A stretch of DNA of 64,000 bases from DATKKK01 sp035542975 (lineage in GTDB: Archaea > Thermoproteota > Bathyarchaeia > Bathyarchaeales > Bathycorpusculaceae), in contig DATKKK010000040.1 of NCBI GenBank assembly GCA_035542975.1, positions 16,590-80,589 on the forward strand. Direction: 5' to 3'. Shown one piece after another: positions 1 through 8,597 of the stretch. A program made the translations under genes and the position numbers. The notes beneath the pieces were generated by a model. It was not told the DNA's origin. It searched no databases and saw only the letters and a list, made by a program, of their open reading frames with translations. How positions within the stretch are numbered: position 1 is the first letter of the stretch; each line of letters begins with the position of its first letter.

Positions 1-1
1 C

Positions 2-133
2 ATAGCCACTTTGGCAGCATTTATCTGGCAACCACAAACAATAATGAATTACAGCATGATTCTGCTTGCCATACTTTCAAACCTCACCGTTCTGCAACGA
101 ACCTATTACGCATACAAAAAATTGAGAAAATGA
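2..133 (+). CDS. C-terminal end of a CDP-alcohol phosphatidyltransferase-like membrane protein (partial)
   Basis: The frame is open from the window edge to TGA at 131-133 and gives about 43 residues. They contain a hydrophobic helix followed by the tail SNLTVLQRTYYAYKKLRK. That ending (LTVLQR, aromatic residues, then a basic tail) resembles the C-terminus of archaeal CDP-alcohol phosphatidyltransferases such as archaetidylinositol phosphate synthase, which make polar lipid headgroups in the membrane. The catalytic CDP-alcohol motif lies outside the window, so the family call rests on the tail alone. The gene is convergent with S26e, 7 bp away. Confidence 0.55.
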   Translation: MATLAAFIWQPQTIMNYSMILLAILSNLTVLQRTYYAYKKLRK

Positions 134-140
134 GAAACTG

Positions 141-434
141 CTAGAATCGTCTTCTCTTCATGCGCATGTGCCGCTCGCTTTCCGCTCTGACTTTCACGAT
201 GCCCCTGTGAACCGCACACGAAACACAGTAATATTTCGTGTCTACAGGCGCAGCGATATACGTGCCCTTCTGGCGAAGCTCCTTCGCCAACTGAGCATCA
301 ACGATCGAAAGCCTGCGAGTTGATTTCTTAGCTTTGTCCCGCGGCACCATCGAACCGCAACCAGCGCACTGTACAGTACCGCCGCTACCTTTACTGCCTT
401 TGGATCTTCCACGACTTTTTCGTTTAAACGGCAA
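141..434 (-). CDS. rps26e: 30S ribosomal protein S26e
   Basis: This is a 97-residue protein with a very basic N-terminus (PFKRKSRGRSKGSKG), a zinc-binding CAGC pair near residue 23, the family motif VPRDKAKK, a second pair CVSC near residue 70, and a basic tail RMKRRRF. Length and layout match archaeal S26e, a small-subunit protein near the mRNA exit channel. S26e occurs in TACK archaea and eukaryotes but not in most Euryarchaeota, so it is also a taxonomic clue. It follows the DUF4438 gene on the same strand, 44 bp downstream. It starts at an ATG. Confidence 0.93.
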   Translation of the reverse strand: MPFKRKSRGRSKGSKGSGGTVQCAGCGSMVPRDKAKKSTRRLSIVDAQLAKELRQKGTYIAAPVDTKYYCVSCAVHRGIVKVRAESERHMRMKRRRF

Positions 435-478
435 ATTCTCGCCTCAAATTGACTCCACAACTAAATATGGTGGCTTAT

Positions 479-1366
479 TTATATATCTGTTCTCAACTTC
501 AGGAGCGCAGCAATGTTAGCCTGCGCATCAATCTTAGGAATAATCTTGCCGCTTGATGACGTAAACAACGTCGTAACTCCTGGACCATGACCAGATGAAA
601 CACAGTTCGTATGCACGACGATGCCGACAGATACTGCGCCCTGTCGGTAAATTCTACCGTAAGAATGGTCTGCGTCTATAATAGCCACAAGGTCTCCTAA
701 CCGCAAACTTTCAAGCCCATACTGCTTGCTAACTCTTTTATCGAATAGCTGGATGTCTGAGTCGCCTGAATATGCTTGATTCATTCCCAGACCTGAACCT
801 ATTATCGCTGCTGGAACAATATGCGTGACTGGAACCTCCAGTTTATCGACTTTAGGCTTCGGTTTCAAAACTTTGAGAAAACGCGGGTCAAGGTTCATCA
901 CCGTTATCTCCGGAAAATCCAGAAACTTTAAGCCAACGCCAAAAGCCTTCACGAGAATCTTGTCGCCTAGCAAAAGCTTCTCAAGAGTTTCTGGAGCAAA
1001 GTCCATCAGCACGTGGTCTACTCCGCCGTGTTTTCCGGTAACCACACCTTTCGCGCCTTTTGCATCGCCCGTAACCACGGTTGCCTCGTTTCCAACGCAT
1101 GAAAGCACGTTAAAAGCAGTGTTCGCACCCTGCCCAGAACGCGCATCGTTTTCCTTGTTTTCCACGCTTACGCCAGGCTCAACATGATCTGCCTGCCATC
1201 CGCACGCAGGGTCGCCGACTCTAACGTTGTAGGTGATTCCTCCGACGCTTGGCAAAACCATAGGCTTGCCTTCGGCAGAGACATTGTAGATGTTTTTGAT
1301 AACTGGGCTGACTACTTCGCCGACGACTGAGAGTTTGACGAGTTTATTTTCGTTCGTTTTTAGCAT
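479..1366 (-). CDS. DUF4438 domain-containing protein
   Basis: This 295-residue protein matches the DUF4438 family as I recall it. Motifs include GDPACGWQADHVEPGVS near residue 50, GAKGVVTGKHGGVDHVLMDF near 103, an IIDADHSYGRIYRQGAVSVG segment near 230, and SSGHGPGV near 258. The family is widespread in archaea and some bacteria and has no established function. The many glycine-rich turns and conserved His, Asp and Cys residues suggest a soluble enzyme, but this is inference. It starts at ATG 1366 and shares its strand with S26e. The upstream gene set (CBS operon) is divergent. Confidence 0.75.
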   Translation of the reverse strand: MLKTNENKLVKLSVVGEVVSPVIKNIYNVSAEGKPMVLPSVGGITYNVRVGDPACGWQADHVEPGVSVENKENDARSGQGANTAFNVLSCVGNEATVVTGDAKGAKGVVTGKHGGVDHVLMDFAPETLEKLLLGDKILVKAFGVGLKFLDFPEITVMNLDPRFLKVLKPKPKVDKLEVPVTHIVPAAIIGSGLGMNQAYSGDSDIQLFDKRVSKQYGLESLRLGDLVAIIDADHSYGRIYRQGAVSVGIVVHTNCVSSGHGPGVTTLFTSSSGKIIPKIDAQANIAALLKLRTDI

Positions 1367-1543
1367 GTTGTTGGTTCTCGCCTTGGTTTAGTGTTTTAGC
1401 AAGCAGATGCTAATAAAGCTCTCATTTGAAGGCGAAACTGTTTGTCTTTGTAGAACATGACAAGTTTTAAATGTGTGGTTTTTATTGAGTTGAGATGAAG
1501 TACAGTTTAGTGAGCTAACGCTTCGTTTGCGTGGTTGATTGCG

Positions 1544-2125
1544 ATGGCAGACATTGGATTGAGGACAAAGATGCTGGTTAAGGATGTTATGAGTAGCCCA
1601 GTCGTGACTATAGATGAAGATGCACCGGTAAACCGTGTTGCAGAACTCATGGACAAAGATGATTTGGGCTGTATAATAATTACAGACAAAGAAGGAAAAC
1701 CTCTGGGGATTTTGACTGAAAGAGATCTTGTTGTAAGAGTCTTGGCTAAAAATGTTCTACCTGACTCGGTGAAGACTAAGGAGGTTATGACTTCGCCACT
1801 GATCACGATAGAACCTGACGCAACAATAAACGATGCAGCTAGAAGAATGAGCAGACTGAACATCAGAAGACTGGGCGTAGTGTACAAGATGCGCCTTGTA
1901 GGGCTACTTTCAGCAAAAGACATTCTAGGCGTCATGCCTGAACTCATAGAAACTATTCAGGAACGCGCACTCATAGAAGGTGCGAGCAGAGAAGAAATCG
2001 AGAAGGAATCAGCCCCCTTGGCTGGAAACTGCGATCACTGCGGAGTTTGGTCTGACGACTTGCAGCAAGTTAACGGAGAATATCTTTGCGAAGACTGCAG
2101 AGTTGAGTTAGAAAGCGAGGAATGA
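1544..2125 (+). CDS. CBS-pair protein with C-terminal zinc ribbon
   Basis: About 193 residues from ATG 1544; an in-frame TTG at 1535 is the alternative start. Two CBS domains lie at roughly residues 12-65 (VKDVMSSPVVTIDEDAPV) and 77-130 (TKEVMTSPLITIEPDATI). CBS pairs bind adenine nucleotides or SAM and act as regulatory modules. A C-terminal ribbon (CDHCGVW, then YLCEDCRVE, near residues 165-188) gives CxxC pairs that can hold zinc. No catalytic domain is present, so it is probably a stand-alone sensor or regulator. It is the first of three CBS genes coupled by ATGA overlaps. Confidence 0.88.
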   Translation: MADIGLRTKMLVKDVMSSPVVTIDEDAPVNRVAELMDKDDLGCIIITDKEGKPLGILTERDLVVRVLAKNVLPDSVKTKEVMTSPLITIEPDATINDAARRMSRLNIRRLGVVYKMRLVGLLSAKDILGVMPELIETIQERALIEGASREEIEKESAPLAGNCDHCGVWSDDLQQVNGEYLCEDCRVELESEE

Positions 2126-2922
2126 GAGGCTATTCCTTGCGTGTCAAAGAAATCATGGATAACAAACATCCATTCATCTATGAAGACGACCTTGCAACCA
2201 AAGCCCGCGCAACGATAAGAAACTTCAGCTTAAGAATTCTCCCTGTAACAGACAAAAACAAAAAACTTTTAGGCGTAGTATCCCGCGGCGACATCTTAAC
2301 CATTTCGTCCTCTGTTTCACCATTAAGAGCCAAAGGCGTAATGACTCTTCCTAAAAAAATAGCAACCACAGAAGACGACGCCTACTCAACAGTCAAAGAG
2401 CTCATTCAGCTGGGCAAATGGTACGCGCCAGTTGTTAACTCAATCCAAGATAAGATTTACGTGGGAGTTTTAGGGCTTGAAAACTTCATCGAAGCCGTAA
2501 TTAGGATAAATCCAGAAAAGCTGGCTAAACCTGTTTCGGAGATAATGTCAAAAGACGTCGCAACATGCTCGCCTGAGGATGAAATTGACAACATTTGGCG
2601 GTTGATGCAGACCAAAGCCGTGGCAGGATTGCCAGTTGTTAAAAAAGAAAAATTAGCAGGGATTGTAACACAGAAAGACCTTCTTGACGGCGGAGAGACT
2701 TTGCCGACGTTTGAGGCGAAAAAAGGGCGTTTCAGAACTACCCGTCAAGTTTCTTCGATAATGAAGACGGAAGTAATAACCGTGAATCCAGAGGTAAAAG
2801 TGATCAGCGTTGCAAAGGTTATGGTTTCAAAAGACATTGGACGAGTTCCAGTGACGGATAAGGAGAAAAGGCTAATTGGCATGGTTGATCGAGAAGACGT
2901 TGCCAGATTGCTTGTAACATGA
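2122..2922 (+). CDS. Four-CBS-domain protein
   Basis: This 266-residue protein is built only of CBS repeats: roughly residues 6-55 (VKEIMDNKHPFIYEDD), 73-130 (VMTLPKKIATTEDDA), 139-190 (VSEIMSKDVATCSPED) and 213-265 (VSSIMKTEVITVNPEV). The repeats contain the usual LPVV and GIVTQKDL type segments. There is no enzyme or DNA-binding domain. Its ATG overlaps the stop of the upstream CBS gene by 4 nt and its own stop overlaps the next start, so the three are almost certainly translated as one unit. The ligand is unknown; nucleotide sensing is inferred from the family. Confidence 0.88.
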   Translation: MRGYSLRVKEIMDNKHPFIYEDDLATKARATIRNFSLRILPVTDKNKKLLGVVSRGDILTISSSVSPLRAKGVMTLPKKIATTEDDAYSTVKELIQLGKWYAPVVNSIQDKIYVGVLGLENFIEAVIRINPEKLAKPVSEIMSKDVATCSPEDEIDNIWRLMQTKAVAGLPVVKKEKLAGIVTQKDLLDGGETLPTFEAKKGRFRTTRQVSSIMKTEVITVNPEVKVISVAKVMVSKDIGRVPVTDKEKRLIGMVDREDVARLLVT

Positions 2923-3848
2923 TAGAAGGGAGAGATAAATTGAGCAGAGAAGGCTTCAGAAGAACTCTGAGAGAAAAAGGCCAACTTTCGCTGAAGGCTC
3001 ATCCAACGAAAAAACGTGAAGGCGAAATCTTGCATGTTGCCAAAGGTTCAGTGATAACCATGCCGTCTACCACGACAATTTATGACGCGATAAAAATTAT
3101 GGCGAAAGAAGGCTTCCGACGCATACCAATAGCGAACCCCTCCACAAAGCGTCTGGAAGGAATAGTAACAGCCACAGACATAATTGACTATATTGGCGGC
3201 GGAGAAAAATTCGGGATTATTCAACAAAAGTTCGGGGGAAACTTCTTCAAAGCCATAAACGAACCGATGAAACTTGTAATGACGAAAGAAGTCGTTTCAA
3301 TCAAGGCCTCTGCGAAAGTTAGCGAAGCATTAGAGTTGATGAAAGCGAAAAACCTTGGTGGCTTGCCTGTGGTTGATGAGGATAACCGTGTGAAGGCGAT
3401 AATCACGGAGCGAGACATCGCAATCATGTTTGCTGATAGAATGAGCGGCGTGAAAGTTGCCCAGTTGATGTCGGAAAAACTGGTTACGGCGTTGCCTAGA
3501 ACCACTATTTTTGAGGCTGAAAAAACGATGGTTGCGCAGGGGTTTAGAAGACTGCCTATAGTTTTTGACGGCAAACTGATGGGCATAATAACCACCATGG
3601 ACATTATACGGTTCTTCGGCTCTGGAGAAGTGTTCAAATACCTACGTTCAGGCACCATCATACAAGTCCTGAACACACCTGCACTTGAGATTGCAACGAA
3701 ACAAGTGGCAACCATAACGCCAGACGCTGATGTTGGTCAAGCAGCCAAGGTGATGCAGGAGAAACATATAGGAGCTTTACCCGTTGTTAAAAACGAAAAA
3801 CTTGCAGGCATGATAACAGAAAGAGACTTCTTCAAGATAATAGAGTAA
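2919..3848 (+). CDS. Four-CBS-domain protein
   Basis: This 309-residue protein has an N-terminal basic leader of about 40 residues and then four CBS domains, near residues 40-95 (VITMPSTTTIYDA), 116-170 (MTKEVVSIKASAKV), 178-232 (LMSEKLVTALPRTT) and 248-306 (TKQVATITPDADV). The motifs GFRRIPI, LGGLPVV, GFRRLPI and IGALPVV mark each second half. It is the third and last gene of the overlapping CBS trio. Dihydroorotase follows after 31 bp on the same strand. No output domain is visible. Confidence 0.88.
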   Translation: MIEGRDKLSREGFRRTLREKGQLSLKAHPTKKREGEILHVAKGSVITMPSTTTIYDAIKIMAKEGFRRIPIANPSTKRLEGIVTATDIIDYIGGGEKFGIIQQKFGGNFFKAINEPMKLVMTKEVVSIKASAKVSEALELMKAKNLGGLPVVDEDNRVKAIITERDIAIMFADRMSGVKVAQLMSEKLVTALPRTTIFEAEKTMVAQGFRRLPIVFDGKLMGIITTMDIIRFFGSGEVFKYLRSGTIIQVLNTPALEIATKQVATITPDADVGQAAKVMQEKHIGALPVVKNEKLAGMITERDFFKIIE

Positions 3849-3879
3849 ACTTTAACACCCATTTTCCACATTATTCTAG

Positions 3880-5238
3880 ATGACGAGAGAACCCGACTTG
3901 ATAGCTGACCTAGTGCTAAACAATGCAAAAGCATACGTGAGAAACGAGGTAGTTGACTGCAGCATTGCGGTGGAAGAAGGAAAGATCTTCAAAATCGGCA
4001 AAGAAACCAACATGCCTAACGCGGATGAAAAAATCAACTTAGCACGCCTTCTAGTTTTACCTGGCTTGATAGACGCTCATGTGCATCTTAGGGATGAAGG
4101 AAAAACATACAAAGAGGATTTTTACAGCGGAACAGCCGCCGCAGCGGTAGGCGGAATAACAACGGTTCTGGATATGCCCAACAACGACCCCGTAACTATG
4201 AGCACTCTGACGTTAAGAAATCGGATGGATAAAGCTGAAAAGAAAATTTTGGTTAATGTTGGCTTCTTCTCCGAGTTTCCGAAAAACATGAACGAAATCA
4301 AGCAGATCGTCGAAGAAGGCGCAGTTGCCTTTAAACTTTTTATGGCGGAACAAGTCGGCGGATTGAATATCGATGACGATTCGAAGTTGCTGGAAGTGTT
4401 CAAAATCGTCTGCAAATTGAATGTTCCTTTGGCGGTTCATGCTGAAGACAAGGAAATGTTGAAGAAGACTGAGAATGAACTGAAACGTGCTAAACATAAT
4501 GATATCGAAGCTTTTCTCAAGGCACATTCTGAAGAAGTTGAAGCAAAAGCAGTTAAACGTGTATTGAAAATCGCGAAGCAAGCAGGCGCACGTGTGCATT
4601 TTTGTCATGTAACCACGAAGAACGCTTTAGAAGCGGTAACTGAAGCTAAAAAATCTGGGGCACAAGTAACTTGCGAGACGACGCCGCACAACCTGCTTCT
4701 GTCTATTGATGATTTGAAACGGATAGGAACCCTTGCGATAACGATGCCACCTGTACGTAGTAGAACTCACGTTGAAGCTCTTTGGGAAGGCATTAGGAGC
4801 CATGGGGTTGACATTATCGGCTCTGACCATGCACCACATCTTTTGGATGAAAAACAAAACGAATCAGTTTGGAATGTGAAGGTCGGCATACCAGGCTTAG
4901 AAACCACTCTTCCGCTTCTGCTTACTGAGATAAAACGTGGTAAGTTGTCAATAGGCGACATAGTTAGGCTTATGGCTGAAAAACCCGCTGAAATCTACGG
5001 TTTGAAAGACAGAGGCGTCTTAAAGGCGGGCAATCGCGCGGATTTGACAGTTTTAGATTTGAGTCGAAAATACAAGATTGATGCCTCGCGTTTCAAGTCA
5101 AAAGCAAAGTACTCGCCATTTGACGGCTGGCCTGTTGAAGGAAAACCAGTTAAAACGTTCGTCAACGGTCACCTACTTTCTGATGACGGCGACATAGTTG
5201 CCAAAGCTGGAAGTGGAGAGGTAATTCGGAGAACCTAG
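3880..5238 (+). CDS. pyrC: Dihydroorotase (amidohydrolase family)
   Basis: This 452-residue protein of the metal-dependent amidohydrolase family would interconvert carbamoyl-aspartate and dihydroorotate in pyrimidine synthesis. Visible metal ligands are the HxH pair in DAHVHLRDEG (near residue 67), the lysine that is carbamylated in FKLFMAEQ (near 150), AVHAED, HFCHVTT and the Asp of GSDHAPH near residue 310. The motif LDMPNNDP, which binds substrate, is present near residue 105. Length fits the class I (larger) dihydroorotases. Allantoinase is the main alternative, but no purine-degradation gene is nearby. It starts at ATG 3880. Confidence 0.87.
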   Translation: MTREPDLIADLVLNNAKAYVRNEVVDCSIAVEEGKIFKIGKETNMPNADEKINLARLLVLPGLIDAHVHLRDEGKTYKEDFYSGTAAAAVGGITTVLDMPNNDPVTMSTLTLRNRMDKAEKKILVNVGFFSEFPKNMNEIKQIVEEGAVAFKLFMAEQVGGLNIDDDSKLLEVFKIVCKLNVPLAVHAEDKEMLKKTENELKRAKHNDIEAFLKAHSEEVEAKAVKRVLKIAKQAGARVHFCHVTTKNALEAVTEAKKSGAQVTCETTPHNLLLSIDDLKRIGTLAITMPPVRSRTHVEALWEGIRSHGVDIIGSDHAPHLLDEKQNESVWNVKVGIPGLETTLPLLLTEIKRGKLSIGDIVRLMAEKPAEIYGLKDRGVLKAGNRADLTVLDLSRKYKIDASRFKSKAKYSPFDGWPVEGKPVKTFVNGHLLSDDGDIVAKAGSGEVIRRT

Positions 5239-5241
5239 ATA

Positions 5242-5775
5242 TTGAAGTTCATTGCTGATGGAATGCTTGGAAGATTAACACGGTGGCTTCGACTGCTAGG
5301 CTATGACGTGAAATACTCGAGTAACATGGAAGACAAACAGTTAATCGCGATTGCAAAGAAGGAAAAACGAATACTGCTCACCCGAGACTTTGAGCTTTAC
5401 CAACAAGCCACGGCAAAAGGACTCGACACGTTTTATGTAACGGGACAAACACAAGACGAAAAGCTCGCCGAGCTTGCTAAAAGGTTTGGTATAAAGCTGG
5501 AAGTTGACATGTCAACATCCAGGTGTCCCAAATGCAATACAAAAGTTAAGCCGATCATGAAAGAAAAAATCGCAGAAAAAGTGGAAGAGAACACTTTTGC
5601 TCATTACAATGAGTTCTGGGCATGCCCAAAATGCAAGCAAATCTACTGGCAAGGAGCGCACTGGACAAAGATTCGAAAAACCCTAGACAAAGCAAACGAA
5701 ATTCTTCTGATGATCAGTAAAAACATTAAAAGTAAAGACTTGGAAGAAATGAATTTTGAGGGTGATGACGTTTGA
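5242..5775 (+). CDS. Mut7-C (DUF82) RNase-domain protein with zinc ribbon
   Basis: This 177-residue protein starts at TTG, 3 bp after the dihydroorotase stop. The N-terminus (KFIADGMLGRLTRWLRLLGYDVKY) and the LLTRDFELY segment are typical of the Mut7-C domain, a PIN-like fold predicted to be an RNase; the conserved Asp residues at D7 and in LTRD are visible. CPKCNTK near residue 94 and CPKCKQIYWQG near 131 form a C-terminal zinc ribbon. The target RNA is unknown. Its stop overlaps the next gene's TTG start. Confidence 0.82.
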   Translation: MKFIADGMLGRLTRWLRLLGYDVKYSSNMEDKQLIAIAKKEKRILLTRDFELYQQATAKGLDTFYVTGQTQDEKLAELAKRFGIKLEVDMSTSRCPKCNTKVKPIMKEKIAEKVEENTFAHYNEFWACPKCKQIYWQGAHWTKIRKTLDKANEILLMISKNIKSKDLEEMNFEGDDV

Positions 5776-6569
5776 ACGCTCAAAAGCTTTCTCATGAACT
5801 GACTATTGAAGAATCATTAACGATAACTTTAAACCTTTACGCAAACAATTTTGTAAAATTTTTCATACCAATGCTCGTAGCTTCGTTAGTTTCTGGAGTC
5901 TCGAGCGCTATGCTTTCTGATTATTTTTCGTCAGTAGAGTTTCCTGAGGTTGGAGCGGGAACAGAAGCTTGGAATTTGTTTTTTAGCAACATAGTCGTAC
6001 TGTTAATTGCTTCTCTCGCCTTCTTTGTAGTTGCGTTAATAGCAAGCGCGATAGCAGAAGGCGTGTGCATCAAGAACACTTCGAACCTCGTAGAAAAAAG
6101 AGCAACAAACACTGGAGAAGCGTTAACTTTCACGGTTCACAAGCTTCTGCCACTATTGGCAGCCTCAATAATCACTGGAATATTAATAGGAGTCGGTCTT
6201 GTTTTGCTAGTGGTGCCCGGAATAATTTTTGCCATTATGTTTTCTCTGGCAATTCCATCGATAATTATTGAAAACGTTGGCGTTGCCGACAGCCTTTCCA
6301 TGAGCAGAAAACTCGTCAGCAACCGTTGGTTGAAAACATTCGCTTTCTTCATAATAATCGGCGTCATAATTCTGTTTGTCGCTGTAATTGCCATCTTTGT
6401 CGCAGGACCATTTGGAGCGTTTGGTTCACTCGCAAAAAACATGGTGAACAGCATTGTAACCGCTTTTGCCGGGCCAGTCGTGCCGATAGCAGTAACCGTA
6501 TACTACTATTCTATGAAGGGAAGAAAGCAACAGCAGCAGGTTCCTCCTCCGCCGCCTCCACCTTTCTAG
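5772..6569 (+). CDS. Multi-pass membrane protein of unknown function with polyproline tail
   Basis: This 265-residue protein has about six hydrophobic segments, near residues 25-50, 70-95, 120-150, 155-170, 190-220 and 225-245. It ends with QQQQVPPPPPPPF, a cytosolic-looking polyproline tail. The fold pattern (NNFVKFFIPML, then alternating glycine-rich helices) resembles archaeal and bacterial YciC-like or glycerophosphodiesterase-membrane-domain proteins, but I cannot assign a family firmly. TTG start overlaps the upstream Mut7-C stop (TTGA), so it belongs to the pyrC operon. It is convergent with rpoK, 9 bp apart. Confidence 0.75.
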   Translation: MNAQKLSHELTIEESLTITLNLYANNFVKFFIPMLVASLVSGVSSAMLSDYFSSVEFPEVGAGTEAWNLFFSNIVVLLIASLAFFVVALIASAIAEGVCIKNTSNLVEKRATNTGEALTFTVHKLLPLLAASIITGILIGVGLVLLVVPGIIFAIMFSLAIPSIIIENVGVADSLSMSRKLVSNRWLKTFAFFIIIGVIILFVAVIAIFVAGPFGAFGSLAKNMVNSIVTAFAGPVVPIAVTVYYYSMKGRKQQQQVPPPPPPPF

Positions 6570-6578
6570 AAAGCTTGG

Positions 6579-6839
6579 TTATTCTCCTTTCAGAAGCCAC
6601 TTCAACGGAATATCTTGAAAAGTCTTGTCAGGCAGCGTTCTTCTAATCGTCATCGGAAGAATCCCTGAATCAAGCTCCTTTAACGCTATGTCTATCGGGC
6701 CTGGAAAGCCTTCTGGCACTTCAACAAGTATAGGTGCACCCATAGATATCTGCAGGGCTCTAGCGCCGACTATTCTTGCTTTCTCGAAGCGTGTAAGCTT
6801 TGGAGGACCTACGAGGGTTTTTTTGTCTTTTTCAGACGT
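6579..6839 (-). CDS. rpoK: DNA-directed RNA polymerase subunit K (Rpb6 homologue), apparent ACG start
   Basis: The minus strand immediately after the thermosome stop reads SEKDKKTLVGPPKLTRFEKA followed by RIVGARALQISMGAPILVEV and ends KWLLKGE at TAA 6581-6579. LTRFEKARIVGARALQISMGAP is the signature of archaeal RpoK, a small subunit that helps RNA polymerase assembly. In this frame there is no ATG, GTG or TTG between the thermosome TAG (6845-6843) and the conserved core. The only near-cognate codon is ACG at 6839-6837, exactly where M-SEKD would be expected. Length would be 86 residues. Either a non-canonical start is used or an ATG carries a T-to-C change or sequencing error. A G-run (GGGGGA) lies about 11 nt upstream. 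Confidence 0.88.
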   Translation of the reverse strand, partial: TSEKDKKTLVGPPKLTRFEKARIVGARALQISMGAPILVEVPEGFPGPIDIALKELDSGILPMTIRRTLPDKTFQDIPLKWLLKGE

Positions 6840-6842
6840 GTT

Positions 6843-8498
6843 CTAATATTCCCCCATACCCGGGTATCCACCGCCCGGCGGCATGCCGCCTGGAGGCATA
6901 GGAGGACCCTTGGTTTTGCCAGCGGCGATTACATCGTCTATTTTCAGTATCATTGAAGCCGCTTCGGTTGCGGATTTTATTATTTGTTTTTTGACGGATA
7001 ATGGTTCGAAGACTCCTGCTTCTTTCATGTCTTCTACTTTTCCGTCGTTAACTTCGATTCCAGCCCAGACGTCGCCTTTTTCGTGTCTTGCACGCAACTC
7101 AGAAAGGACGTCGATTGGGTCTAAACCAGCATTTTCTGTCAGCGTCATCGGGATAATTTCAAGCGCTTCCGCAAAGACTTTCACGGCTAATTGCTCTCTT
7201 CCAGGAAGGGTTTCCGCGTATTTCTTAAGCATCCGCGAAACTTCAAGTTCTGGCGCTCCGCCTCCCGCCACGATTTTTGGTTCTTCAAATAAATCTCTGA
7301 TCACGCATAAAGCGTCATGTATTGATCTTTCTGCTTCGTCTATTATGCGTTCTGTTGCGCCTCTGATGAGTATTGTAACGGCTTTGGGGTGTTTGCATCC
7401 TTCTATGAAAGTCATCTTGTCTTCTCCTATCTTGCGTTCTTCAACCAAGTTTGCATAGCCCAAATCTACCGCGCTTATTGCTTCCAAGTTGGTGATTATC
7501 TTTCCGCCAGTGGCTTTCGAAAGCTTCTCCATGTCTGACTTCTTGATTCTTCTAACTGCAAGTATTCCTTTGCGAGCGAGGAAATGCTGAACCATGTCGT
7601 CAACGCCTTTCTGACATAGCACTACGTTCGCGCCAGCGGCAACTATCTTGTCAACCATCTGTCGGAGCATTTCCTCTTCCTGCTTGAGAAAGCCCTCCAT
7701 CTGCTCTGGGCTTTCAATGTTGATTTTCGCGTCAAACTCGGTTTTCTCAATCTCAAGCGAAGCATCAAGCAATGCGATTTTGGCTTTCTCCACTCTCTTA
7801 GGCATTCCAGAATGTGAAACATCCTTGTCTAAGACGATTCCTTGAATAAGCTTGGTTTCTCTTGTTGATTCGCCTGTTTTCTTTTCAACTTTAACGTCGT
7901 CCAAATCCACTTTATATTTACTGTCGCTTTTTTCTGCAACTGCCAGAATTGCTTTAACAGCCAAGTCGGCCAGATACTCTCGGTATTCGGCTACAAGTTT
8001 GCTCGCCATTGAAGTCATCGCGGCTTTTTTGGCGTATTCTTCCAAGTCTGCGCCTGTTGATATGGCTATTTTCTCCAAGACTTGGAGTGCTTTTTCTGAG
8101 GCTTTTTTGTAGCCGTCGATTATTACGGTTGGGTGGACGTTTTTGTTGACCAATTCTTCTGCTTTGTTCAGCAGTTCTCCAGACACGATTACGGCGGTTG
8201 TGGTTCCGTCGCCTGCTTCGTTGTCTTGTGTTTTTGCGACTTCCACCATCATTTTTGCGGCTGGATGTTGAATGTCCATTTCGTCTAGGATGGTGCGTCC
8301 GTCGCTCGTTATGGTTATGTCACCGAAGCTGTCGACGAGCATTTTGTCCATACCTTTCGGGCCGAGAGCGCTTTTTACGGTTTCCGCCACTATTTTTGCG
8401 GCTTCTATGTTAGTGTGTTGCGCTTCTCTTCCTCGAGAGCGGTTTGAGCCTTCTTTTAGAACTAGAACGGGTACTCCACCAGCTTGTTGAGATGACAA
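6843..8498 (-). CDS. thsA: Thermosome subunit (group II chaperonin)
   Basis: This 551-residue protein is a full-length archaeal chaperonin subunit that folds proteins in an ATP-driven double ring. Visible motifs are SALGPKGMDKMLVDSFGD and ITITSDGRTIL at the N-terminus, AGDGTTTAVI near residue 96, the apical MVDKIVAAGANVVLCQKGVDD near 285, GGGAPE near 414 and NAGLDPIDVL near 475. The tail is glycine- and methionine-rich (PPGGMPPGGGYPGMGEY), as in other thermosomes. The start is TTG 8498 with an AAAGGAGG ribosome site about 11 nt upstream. rpoK follows directly. A BRE/TATA promoter lies upstream. Confidence 0.97.
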   Translation of the reverse strand: MSSQQAGGVPVLVLKEGSNRSRGREAQHTNIEAAKIVAETVKSALGPKGMDKMLVDSFGDITITSDGRTILDEMDIQHPAAKMMVEVAKTQDNEAGDGTTTAVIVSGELLNKAEELVNKNVHPTVIIDGYKKASEKALQVLEKIAISTGADLEEYAKKAAMTSMASKLVAEYREYLADLAVKAILAVAEKSDSKYKVDLDDVKVEKKTGESTRETKLIQGIVLDKDVSHSGMPKRVEKAKIALLDASLEIEKTEFDAKINIESPEQMEGFLKQEEEMLRQMVDKIVAAGANVVLCQKGVDDMVQHFLARKGILAVRRIKKSDMEKLSKATGGKIITNLEAISAVDLGYANLVEERKIGEDKMTFIEGCKHPKAVTILIRGATERIIDEAERSIHDALCVIRDLFEEPKIVAGGGAPELEVSRMLKKYAETLPGREQLAVKVFAEALEIIPMTLTENAGLDPIDVLSELRARHEKGDVWAGIEVNDGKVEDMKEAGVFEPLSVKKQIIKSATEAASMILKIDDVIAAGKTKGPPMPPGGMPPGGGYPGMGEY

Positions 8499-8544
8499 AC
8501 CTTAGTTAACCTCCTTTAATGCGCAACAATGAAAAAAGGCTTTC

Positions 8545-8562
8545 AAATATAAGTCTTTCGAA
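8545..8562 (-). promoter_or_regulatory. BRE/TATA promoter of the thermosome-rpoK unit
   Basis: On the minus strand the sequence TTTCGAAAGAC is followed by TTATATTT. This looks like a purine-rich BRE plus TATA box about 50 nt upstream of the TTG start, leaving room for a short leader that contains AAAGGAGG. It should drive thsA and, through the 3-nt junction, rpoK. Confidence 0.6.
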
Positions 8563-8597
8563 AAGAAGAAGCAAAGTTAGAATCAACTATGCACTCT

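Noticed and set aside
6625..6846. 73-residue plus-strand ORF
   Set aside because: It is the antisense of rpoK, whose conserved protein sequence is clear on the minus strand.
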